From: Porphyra umbilicalis | Lineage: Eukaryota > Rhodophyta > Bangiophyceae > Bangiales > Bangiaceae | Reading direction: 5' to 3' | Assembly: GCA_002049455.2 (NCBI GenBank) | Contig: KV919246.1 | Span: 1 to 40,864 of the forward strand | Length of the DNA stretch: 40,864 nt | In this document: positions 9,890-19,255 of the stretch, piece by piece | How positions within the stretch are numbered: the first letter of the stretch is position 1 | How the letters are laid out: each line of letters starts with the position of its first letter | Notes under the pieces: model-generated | What the model saw: the letters and a program-made list of their open reading frames with translations, nothing else | Told to the model about the DNA's origin: nothing | Databases searched by the model: none | Position numbers and translations under genes: made by a program

Positions 9890-11290
9890 CGGGGGGAAGA
9901 GAAGGATAAAGGAATAGAATGGGGGGGGGGCGGTCAACGCCGGCCGCTCGGGCGTGGGGAGTGCGAAGCGGCCAGTGTGGGAGGAGCAACACGGCAGCAC
10001 CAACGGCGATAGGGGTGGGGGAAAGGGAAGATGCCGTCCGGTCAAAAGCGCGCACGTTGACGACGGGGGGGGGGTGGTCACAGGGGCGACCGGGCCGGCG
10101 GGTGCTCGCGATGTTGGCAGCAGCCGCTCTTCAGGTGGGGTCCGTCGAAGAGACGGCACCGCTCCGCACGTCGCTCAGGTGGCCCTTCGCGCAGCGGACC
10201 CCGCCGGACGTGGCGGTCCCCTCACTGTCTCCCTTCCGCGGACCGTGGCGCGCCGTCGCGCGCACTTCCGACCTCCACAGCGACTCGAAAACAAGCCGCC
10301 GCGACGCGCAGGGCCAACGCTGCCGCGGTCGGGACCGCCGCGGGCCGCCGCACCCGCCGAACCTCCGCGGGTGCCGCTCCGGAGGTCGGATTCGGGCACG
10401 TGGGTCCCGAATCTCGCGGTTGCCAGATTCGGGGGCACGCTGACCTCCCCAATTGAGTGCCGCCTGGAAATCGGGGGGTTGGCTGGTCCGGTTGATAGGG
10501 CGACGACGAGCAAACACTCCGACCGCCATCGCATGCCGGATCCCGCACTGCGCCAAAGCAAGCATGACAATAATGAAGTTCGATATAGCAAAGCAGAACC
10601 ATTGGTTGGTGATGCCTTAGTCTTTACTGAGAAGTTTATTTTGCAATTCTCCACGACCTGGCCCTTATCAACGAGAGGGTCAACTTCTGTCAATCTAACT
10701 CTCCTCGTGTAATTTTCCTACGACCAGTGCAGCATCGAGGCTGGCACACCACGAGGGCCCTTGTGGTTTACCGAGGGAACCACCAACAGAACGACAAGAC
10801 AGCACTGTCCGAGCTGACGACGACATTCGTGTATCTATTGGTTAAAAAATGAGGAATGGATGGAGAAAGTTTTACGTAACTGCCGCAATGGGCTTGATGC
10901 TCACGAGTCTCTGTGCAGCTCTTTTGAACTATATACTTGAAGAGCAGAATGCTTATGGCTGAATCGGCACAAACCTTATCAAGGAAATGGCTAAGTGCCA
11001 CAGCGCCGGCGATGCCTTGGTTATCAGGTGGTTAAAATTCAACAGCCATGGGCTACATCTCGACGGTCGTCGCCGTCGCCTATCAGGTGTCCCGCGACTG
11101 TCTTTCGATTGAGATATTTTGACGGCGACCACCAGATATTTCTGAGCTTTGACGCTCTTGCGCCACGAACTGGCGAGGCACCAGCGCACCAACGGCAGTC
11201 GTGGCACGACGCGTGGGGCGCACAGCTATCCTACCCGGGGGACACCCGGTTCCGACGCAGTTATGGCGGCCGAACGACGGCCCCGTCCAT
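9890..11290. other. No recognised gene; GC-rich then AT-richer sequence
   Basis: 9890-10550 is GC-rich with overlapping open frames on both strands and small inverted motifs (gattcggg at 10389-10396 against cccgaatc at 10406-10413). 10560-11130 drops in GC and has short frames, the longest about 80 codons, with no family match. The sharp change in composition suggests an old insertion. Confidence 0.35.
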
Positions 11291-11332
11291 GTAGTATCTG
11301 GAAGTCTCGATCACGTACCGTTTTTTGGTGCG
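11291..11332 (+). repeat. Left copy of a 42-bp inverted repeat
   Basis: This 42-bp segment is repeated in inverted orientation at 15537-15578 with 38 of 42 positions identical. Its inner 27 bases (ctcgatcacgtaccg onward through ttttttggtgcg) are identical. The two copies bracket the C-rich and G-rich low-complexity arms, so they may be the ends of one 4.3-kb unit. Confidence 0.8.
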
Positions 11333-11635
11333 GAGACGCGCTCTCAGCGGTCGGCGCCCGGCCAGCGGGCCGCGCCCAGCCGCGCCGGGCCCGCTCCTCG
11401 GCCCGGCGGCGGGACCTGCCACGACACCCAACAGTGCCACGTGCCCAGATCGATACTTACCTACCCTCCTCGGATGCACTCCTGTATGAGTAATCACCCC
11501 ACCGTGGGCGTGACCGGGCATGACCAGAATCCATGACTGCCCCCCCCCTACACTGCTACCCACGACCCCACCAACAGGCCTCGCCTGGGGGTGTAAACCG
11601 TGACCGTCATGACGGGCACGACGACCACGCCACCG

Positions 11636-13030
11636 CCATCGCCGCCGCGCCCGCGCCGGCCCCGCCCGCGCCGCCCCTGCCCCGCCCCCGCCCCCGCCGC
11701 CCCCGCCCCCGCCACCCCCGCCCCCGCCCCTGCCCGCCGCCCCCGCCCCCGCCCCCGCCGCCCCCGCCCCCGCCCCCGCCCCCGCCCCCGCCGCCCCCGC
11801 CCCCGCCCTCGCCCCCGCCCGCCGCCCCCGCCCCCGCCACCCCCGCCCCCGCCACCCCCGCCCTCGCCCCCGCCCCCGCCGCCCCCGCCCCCGCCGCCCC
11901 CGCCCACGCCGCCCCCGCCCCCGCCGCCCCCGCCCCCGCCGCCCCCGCCCCCGCCCTGCCGCCCCCGCCGCCCCCGCCCCCGCCGCCCCTGCCACCGCCC
12001 CCGCCCCCGCCGCCCCCACCCACGCCGCCCCGCCGCCCCCGCCGCCCCTGCCACCGCCCCGCCCCAGCCGCCGCTGCCCGTACCCCCGCCCCCGCCCCCG
12101 CGGCCCGCCGCCGCCGCCCCCGCCCCCGCCCCCCGCCCCCGCCGCCCCCGCCCCCGCCGCCCCCGCCCACGCCGCCCCCGCCCCCGCCGCCCCCGCCCCC
12201 GCCGCCCCCGCCCCCGCCCCTGCCGCCCCCGCCGCCCCCGCCCCCGCCGCCCCCGCCCCCGCCCCCGCCGCCCCCACCCACGCCGCCCCGCCGCCCCCGC
12301 CGCCCCTGCCACCGCCCCCGCCCCCGCCGCCCCCACCCACGCCGCCCCGCCGCCCCCGCCGCCCCTGCGACCGCCCCGTCCCCGCCGCCGCTGCCCCTAC
12401 CCCCGCCCCCGCCCCCGCGGCCCGCCGCCGCCGCCGCCGCCCCCGCCCCCGCCGCCCCCGCCGCCCTCGCGGCTGCCGTCGCCCCCGCCCCCGCCCCCGC
12501 CGCCCCCGCCGCCGCCGCCGCCCCTGCCGCCCTCTCTCCGGCCAGCCCCTGCCGCCGCTGCCGCCGCCGCCGCCCCGTGCCGCTGCCGGAGCCGCCGCTG
12601 CCTCCTGCCGCCGCCCTCCCTGCCTGCCGTCGCCGCCACCAGCGGCCGCCGCCGCCGCTGCCACCACCGCCACGGCCCCCTGCCGCCGCTGCCGCCGCCG
12701 CCATTACCTTCTACCGCCGCCGCCCCTGCGTGTCACCGCTGCCGCCTTCTGCCGCCGCCACCGCGCCCGCCGCCCCGTGCCGCCGCCTCCCCTGCGTGCC
12801 ACCGCCGCGGCCTCCTGCCGCCACCGCCGCCGCCGCTGCCCCCTGCCGCCGCTTCCTGCTGCCGCCGCCCCCGCCCCCTGCCGCCGCCGCCCTTGCGTGC
12901 CGCCACCGCGGCCCCCGGCCACCACCTCTGCCGCCGCAGCCCCCTGCCGCCGCCGCCTGCCGCCGCCGCCTGCCGCCGCCGCCACCACCGGCTGCCGCTG
13001 CCGCCGGCTGCTGCCGTCCGCGCGGCGGCT
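11636..13030. repeat. C-rich (CCCCCG/CCG)n low-complexity arm
   Basis: About 1.4 kb is made almost entirely of C and G in cccccg/ccg patterns on the plus strand. The 11640-12500 part is hexamer-like (ccgcccccg), with internal longer copies such as the block around 11980-12060 recurring near 12260-12380. 12540-13030 shifts to ctgccgccg patterns. Frames are open on both strands (poly-Pro on plus, poly-Gly/Arg/Ala on minus) and should not be taken as genes. The minus strand has dense G runs suited to G-quadruplexes. Confidence 0.85.
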
Positions 13031-14515
13031 GCTGCAGCCGTTCGCTGGTGCCGCCCTGGTGGCGGCTCGCGCCACAGGTGGGTGCCTTTTGTCCCTACCA
13101 CTTCCCCCTGACTCGGGCGGACGGGGGTAGGTGCCGTCGAGGTACTGGGCTGGTTTGGTGTGGTCAGTTGGGGGGGGTATAATGTCGTGTTGTACTTTTC
13201 CCTGGCGAGTTCTATGGAGCCCGCACAGTCTCTGTGCTACTCCATGTGTACACGCACCTTGTAAAGTGTGTTGTTGACCGCCACATGACTTTGTTGCCTT
13301 CCGTAGCCGGAAGGAGCAATCGTTAAGTTGCCGTATGCACGTCGGTGGGGGGGCCGCATACCATGGATACATTCCTTGCAGGGGGTGTACACAACTTCCA
13401 GAGTGGCTCAGAGTACTTTGATAGCTTGGGACCTCTGTAGGCAGCTCGTGTCCATAGCTGGGCAGGTCTGGGGAAAGTACGTGGCAGAGGACGTCCTCTA
13501 GGCTTCCTGTGATAGTAGTAGTCCCGTCTTTTGGGCTCTACTGAGGGGCTGGTACATGCCGGTGGCAGTGCGCTAAAACGCCTGGGGTATGGATGAGTAT
13601 GGCAGGCTGGGGAGGTGGTGTCGGGTACTGGTGACTGATACCTTTGGAGGGCAGAAACGGTATGAAAGAAGTGTTTGTGCACAAAAAGACCCACAATGCC
13701 GTAACCAGCGCCCTTCAAAGACCCAACAAGGATCCTCTCCAAGAAAGTTGTGTTTTGCTCGTGTTTGTCCCAGAAGTGCTCGACGTACCTCCGATGTGAG
13801 CAGGACTGCACAAGTGAAGGAACGCGTGAAGCAAGTGCACCCAGCAGCACCTTTTCTTTTCGCAGCTGGTCAGGAAGCACACATAACCTTGTTAGTGATG
13901 TGCAATGGTATTTTTTTTTGTGAAAGCACAACGAGAGCTGCTGTAGGCAGGTAGGGAAGCGCAACCAACAATTCCACTGGATTGTGCAGTGTCATCAGAC
14001 AGACGTGTGATCAACTGGGCCATGCAGTGTCAGCGATCTTACCGAATATTGCTGTTTGCTGAATTTTAGCAGATGCGAACAAGAACAACATCGGCAGAAA
14101 CAGCCGCCTCGGCCAATGGGCGCAACAGAAAAGTGACGTGCACCAATCAGATCACGTTTCGGTCCAGTCCTGTTCCTGTCCAAGTGGGCCAAATTTCAGA
14201 AAACAGTAATACAGTGGTCAGGATGTGGCGACAGGTCCCAAGATGTTTCTCTTGAGCAAACGCCGCATTCACCTCCCCGCGCCCGCTCGGCTACACGCCC
14301 CGGTCGCCAGAAACACGCCCAGTCAGTACCCGGATTCCACCCCCATCCAGTTAGCTACCTCGGACCATACCCAAACCTCGCTGCCCTCCCACCCTGTACC
14401 ATGCTCCACCTGCGCCTCAGTACCAATCCTCCCCCCTCACCCCGTACCCCATCTCGTCCACCACCCACGGCGACACCTTTCTCACCAGCCCAATACCCAC
14501 GCCAATCCAATGAGC
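13031..14515. other. Unique spacer between the two low-complexity arms
   Basis: About 1.5 kb of mixed-composition DNA lies between the arms. The longest non-trivial frame is on the minus strand (13323-13964, 213 codons). It has no ATG at its head and no family match. It includes KHFFHTV and a basic DYYYHRKPRGR stretch. It could be an exon of an unknown gene, as a pyrimidine-rich tract ending in cag lies at its start. No RNA gene is seen. Confidence 0.3.
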
Positions 14516-15260
14516 CTAAGGGGAGGTGGCCAGGGGCGAGAGCGGTGCCAGCGGCGGGAGCCGCGGCCAGGGGCTGGGGCGGCGGCGGCGGCGGGGGCTG
14601 CAGCCAGGGACGGGGGCGGCGGCGGTGGCGGGGGTCGCGGCCAAGAGCGGGGGTGGCGGCGGTGGCGGGGGCAGCGGCAGCAGGCGGGGTAGTGGCCAGC
14701 GGCGGCGGCGGCGCCAGTGGCGGGGGCCGCGTCCAGGGGCGGGGGCGGTGGCGGCGGCGAAGGCTGCGGCCGCGGGGGCGGGGGCGGCGGCGGTGGCGGT
14801 GGCGGGGGCTGCAGCCAGGGGCGGGAGCGGCGGCGGGGGTGGGGGCCGCGGCCATGGGCGGCGGCGATGGCGGCGGCGGGGGCGGCGGCAGCAGGGGAGG
14901 CAGCGGGCAGCGGCGGCGGCGGTGCCAGTGGCGGGGGCCGAGTTCAGGGGCGGCAGCAGCGGCGGCGGCGGGGGCTGCGGCAGCAGCGGGCGTGGCGGCC
15001 CGAGGGGGGGGCGGGGGCCAGCGGAGGGGGCGGCGGCCAGGGGCGGGGGAGGCGGCCAGGGGCGGGGGAGGCGGCCAGGGGCGGGGGAGGCGGCCAGGGG
15101 CGGAGGAGGCGCCAGCGGCGGGAGCCTCGGCCAGTGGCGGGGGCGGTGAAGGCGGCGGGGGCGGCAGCCGCGGGGGCGGCGGCGGCGGAGGGGGCGGCGG
15201 CGAGTGTAGAGGTGGGGGCGGGGGCGGCGACGGCGGCGGCAGCGGGTGCGGGGGCGGCGG
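14516..15260. repeat. G-rich (GGGGCGGCG)n low-complexity arm
   Basis: About 0.75 kb of G/C-only repeats has the G runs on the plus strand, opposite to the arm at 11636-13030. A block around 15030-15100 consists of near-perfect 18-mers (ggccaggggcgggggagg) repeated four times. Dense G tracts favour G-quadruplex formation on the plus strand. Long Gly/Arg/Ala frames here are low-complexity artefacts. Confidence 0.85.
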
Positions 15261-15536
15261 CAGTTCGTGCACGCCCAGTGACAGTGCAGATCCCCCCGCT
15301 GAGTGAGGAGGACAGCCCAACACCCATCTGGATCACCGTGATGCCGGACACAGGTGTCGGGGCGGTCATGTCTGGTCACGAGCTTCATTGCAAGTACAAA
15401 AATGCACGAGGTCGCATCGTGGCACAAAATCGACAGAATTCAAAAAGAGCTAGCCCCCCCACCAAATCACCCCCCACGCGGCCCCTGAATCCCCCCACGT
15501 GGCGCGCGCACAGGCCGCCCCCCCCCCCCCCCCTCA

Positions 15537-15578
15537 CGCACCAAAAAACGGTACGTGATCGAGAATGTCAAATACTAC
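15537..15578 (-). repeat. Right copy of the 42-bp inverted repeat
   Basis: This is the reverse complement of 11291-11332 with four mismatches. It directly abuts a C homopolymer at about 15519-15533. Flanking bases outside the two copies do not match, and no clear target-site duplication is visible. Confidence 0.8.
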
Positions 15579-15693
15579 CTCGGGCTGTCGCTCTTCACCC
15601 GCCGCGCCGCTGCGTGCCGTCGCGGTGTGGGTCGCAGCCGCCACTGCCCCCCCCTCCCGCACCCCGCTCACTGTCTGCGCTGCTTCCAGCGCA

Positions 15694-15730
15694 GTTGCTG
15701 GATCCACTCGTTTTCCCCCAAATCGCTCGT
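15694..15730 (-). repeat. Dispersed repeat, copy 1
   Basis: On the minus strand this reads acgagcgatttgggggaaaa, then cgag, then tggatccagcaac. The same string, with one mismatch and an 8-base insertion, occurs on the plus strand at 17486-17530. The two are remnants of one dispersed element in opposite orientation. Confidence 0.7.
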
Positions 15731-16018
15731 AAACGCTCGTTGAAAACGGGCTCCTGCTCGCACGCCGGGAGTGTTTGCTCCTATCCCGACCAAAAGACTC
15801 GTTGTGGCGCGGTGGCGACAAGACTAGGGCGTGATTAAGAGCTCTATGAAGTCCGCTCAAGTTCTTACAAGTGCGACTTGATACACTAAACGGGTGCGGT
15901 GCTCAGTACCGAATCTGTGCCGAGTAGGGCAACAAATACGTAGAAGGACACCATCGTGCAGCCTACGAGCAAAGGACGGTTGCGCCGACTCCGGGGCGGT
16001 GAGTGGGAAGAGAGCAGG

Positions 16019-16320
16019 CAGTTTTCGCAGCCTGACGCCTCTCTACCGGCGTTACCCCAGTTTTCGCAGCCTGACGCCTCTCTACCCGCTCTGGCCGCCG
16101 CCGCAGCCGACACCTTCTCGCGGCCTCCTGTTCCTGCGGGGGCAAGCAAGCACCCCGATCTCGTACCAATAGAAGAAATAGGACATGGCCTCGCAAGCGA
16201 GGGTGCAGTCCCGGCTCACTCCTTTCCTGCACTGCCCAACCCCCCCCCCCCCCGCAAGCACCCCTCTCTCGTACCAATAGAAGAAGTGCAGTCCCGGCTC
16301 ACTCCTTGCCTGCGCTGCCC
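16019..16320 (+). repeat. Two nested short tandem duplications
   Basis: A 29-bp string starting cagttttcgcagcctgacgc occurs at 16019-16047 and again at 16058-16086 (period 39). Next to it a longer segment (about 16145-16240) that contains tctcgtaccaatagaagaa and gtgcagtcccggctcactcc is repeated at about 16251-16320 with about 30 bp missing. In one plus-strand frame the two copies read LVPIEEI and LVPIEEV. No gene is recognised. Confidence 0.7.
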
Positions 16321-16816
16321 TCCCCGCTGCCCTCCCCCGCCCCCCCCTCACCACGGCACCCGCGCCCAGTACACAGTTCCCAGCTATGCCCAGTGTTCAG
16401 CCACGCTCAGAACTTAGCCATGCCCTCATCAGCAAAAATTTCGACCAAAATGGGAAGGACGAGATACAGGCCTGATGCGGCTCAGCTTGGACTGATACAG
16501 CGCAGCAAGGTGGGCTTTCGTAGCGACCGTGCGTGCTGGAAAAGGCGGGGGTACTCGGTGTGTTGTCGGTCCGCACGGCGAGGGCCAGGCTCCGCTTCCA
16601 CATGGGGCTTCGGCAGCATGTCTGACCTTGCGAATAGCTGACGCTGGGACACCCAAAGGACCGCTACAACCATGAAGCCCATGCCCGGAATTCGCACACC
16701 ACACCCCCGCCGCGGGCGTCGGGGGTGGGGGCGTACGCGGAGGGGGGAGGGCGCCCCACGGCGACAGGTGGCGGAGGTGGCGGTGGAGCGTCGCTTCAAT
16801 GAGGAGACCGTGTGTA

Positions 16817-16896
16817 CTTACGTACGTAAGTGTGTATGTGCGTATGTGCGTATGTGCGTATGTGCGTATGTGCGTATGTGCGTATGTGCGTATGTG
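16817..16896. repeat. (gtatgtgc)n microsatellite with a flanking palindrome
   Basis: A perfect 14-bp palindrome, cttacgtacgtaag (16817-16830), is followed by nearly eight copies of the 8-bp unit gtatgtgc (16834-16896). The alternating purine-pyrimidine content could favour Z-DNA. Confidence 0.9.
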
Positions 16897-17485
16897 TTGC
16901 GGGCGAGAGGGCGTTTCTATTCTGAGCCTAAGTGTCTGGGAGGCCGTAACCCCCGCGGCTTTGTGGCCGCCGGGAAGCCTCTTTTCCGCTCGGGATGCAC
17001 CGTTCGTTGGCACTCGTCAAAGAACTTAATGGAATGGGAAATTTCATTTCCCCAGCTATTGCCGATCGCCGTTTGAGGAAGGGCAGACGTTGCTCCTGCG
17101 GCTGCAAGTAAGTGTGACAAAGTCGGGCAGATCGGCAGATAACTGCGGCAGGAAAGTACTTTCCCAGCACCTCCAGACCCCGCGCACGACCTGATACGTA
17201 CCCCTCGAACACGGTGTCTTAATGAAGCGTGCAAGAAAATCGAAAACACCTCGTTGGAAGGATTCGAGCGCTCGCACGCACTTGTCAAGCACATGTGTAC
17301 GTTTGCACATGCGCATTTTTACCATGTCGCTCAAGACCATAGGAAGTGACTCTCAAAGAGGCTTCTGGTGCATCCAAGAAGTCAATGAAAAATGCAGTCA
17401 TGCAAACGTATGCATGTTTCAACATGTTTTTGCACAAAAAAATCGCCTCGTACAGGTGCTTACGAGGGGTCGTGCAAGTGTTTGT

Positions 17486-17530
17486 ACGAGCGACTTGGGG
17501 GAAAACGAGGCTCGTGGTGGATCCAGCAAC
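17486..17530 (+). repeat. Dispersed repeat, copy 2
   Basis: This plus-strand copy of the element at 15694-15730 has an added ctcgtggt segment in the middle. The AT-richer 17220-17480 segment just upstream may belong to the same degraded element. Confidence 0.7.
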
Positions 17531-19255
17531 GGGGTGCACTGCGCAGCGGCTCGCGCCGACGGCCCGCGGCAGGCGCCTCGCTTCCCCCCCTCGCCGCTGC
17601 TCAGTGTCCCCAGTGCGGCAGCCGGTGAAGCCGCCACAGGGCAGCGCGGCGAGGCCAGACCCGCGGTCCGCCGCGGTACAGACAGTGCGGGGCGGTCTGT
17701 GGGTCTTTGCGGCGTGGGGGCCCACGGGTGGGGCGTCCCCCCCCCTGGCAAGCGCGCTGTCGCCATGGCGGGTCTGGCACCGCTCTCAGCCGTCAGCCCG
17801 GCGGCCCTCTCGTGCCCCGAGTGGGAGCTGCCGCTCAGCGGCCATCTGCGGAACCGAGATGCGGCGGGCGGAGGACGCTCAGAAGCGTCAACGGGATGGA
17901 TAAACGGCCCCGGTGCAAAAGGCATGCCGCCCGACGGCCCGTAGGCTAGCACTCTGCCAGGCAGTCTTGGCGCGCAGTCACCCAGCCAGCCGACCCGACG
18001 ACCTCGCCTGCGTGGCGGTCCTCGGCGCCACTGCCGGCCCCAGTGCCTCGATGCGGCCTGTTGCTCGTCTGCTTCCTGCTCTCCCCGCCGTGCACATCTA
18101 CGAGGGACACTCTGGCCGAGATTAACAACACACGGCCGCCCCGCACGTGACCCTCGGGCGCTTTGCACGCTCGCCCGCCCCCACGGCCACACGGGCGGGT
18201 GTTTGTTTCGCTCCGCGACCGCGCCGCCCTGCCCGCTGTGCATGTCGTGTCGCGCCTCCCCCCCCCCCCAAGGTGGGGTTCTCCCAGCTGCGCGGGGTCC
18301 CCCCCCCCCCACGCGGCGCCCGCCGGTCGCACGCCACGCCGCCCGCGCCGCCGCCGTGGGCGCCACGTCACCGTGACGCGCGGCCGGCGCGGCCGCGTCG
18401 GGCGCGGCCGGCGCGGCCGCGTCGCGCGCCCAGCGGGGTGTTTGACGCGCCGACGCGCCGTCCCGCCGCGCCCGTGGCAGCGTGCTGGCACCACGGCCGC
18501 GGGCGCGGCGGCGGCCCGCCGCGCGCGCGCCCCCGGCGTCTCGGGGGGGGGCGCCCCGCCGCGCCGCGTCGCCGCCGCGGCGGCTGCCCCGCGTCCCCGC
18601 GGCGGCGGCTGCCGCCCCGCGTCCCCGCCGCGGCGGCTGCCCCGCGTCGCGCCCGCCCGCACGCGGCGGGGGGGCGGCGCGGCGGCGCCGCCCGCCCGCG
18701 ACGCGCCGCCGCCCGGTCGGCGACCGGCGCGCGCGGCGACGGCGGCGCGACGAGCCCCGCCGCCGTGGCGGGTGGGGGGGGGCGGGGGAGGGGGGGGGGG
18801 GGGGGGGGCCCGTCCCCGCCGCCGACCCGCCCGGCGGCGTGCGGCACCGGGGGAGCGCCCGGCGGCACGCGCTCGGGGGGGGGGCGCGCGTGGCGCGCGC
18901 GTGCCGCGGGGCGGCGGGTGCGGGCGCGGCGGGGGCGGCGGCGACTGGCGCGGCGCGGCCGCACCGCGCGCGGTGGGCGGGGGGGCAGGACGGACGCGCC
19001 GCGGCGCCCGCGGCGGGGTGGCGGCCGCGGCGCCGCGCGCCGCGGTGCGGGCACGGCGCCGCGGCGGGGGCGGCGGGTGTGCCTGCCGGCCGGCAGACGC
19101 GCGTTGCCGCCCGCCCGAGACGCGCGGCCGACGGGGTGTGTTGTGGACGAGAAACGGACAAGAAAAATCGACCGACGAGGAGGCGGGGAGTGGACACCAC
19201 CACCCCGCCGACGTCCCCCCCCCTCCCCCCCCCCCCCCCCCGCCCCCCCCCCATC
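17531..19255. other. Gene-free, extremely GC-rich segment
   Basis: No conserved gene is visible. 18360-19110 is almost pure G/C with repeated cggccggcgcggccgcgtcg blocks (about 18380-18425) and three cgccgcggcggctgccccgc-like blocks (about 18570-18650). It also has a G run at about 18790-18808 and C runs at 19217-19252. Frames of up to 662 codons are open on the minus strand, and long frames on the plus strand, because stop codons cannot occur in such sequence. Confidence 0.45.

Noticed and set aside
9916..9926. AATGGGGGG, like the telomere repeat of Cyanidioschyzon
   Set aside because: Only one copy is present in a G-rich area; telomere arrays need many tandem copies.
11533..13182. 549-codon Pro-rich plus-strand ORF, extensin-like
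   Set aside because: The sequence is almost pure C/G hexamer repeat, so stop codons cannot occur in most frames. Long frames are open on both strands, and there is no signal peptide or SPx/Tyr pattern.
13323..13964. 213-codon minus-strand ORF as a gene
   Set aside because: There is no ATG at its start and no recognisable domain; it is mentioned only as a possible exon in the spacer region.
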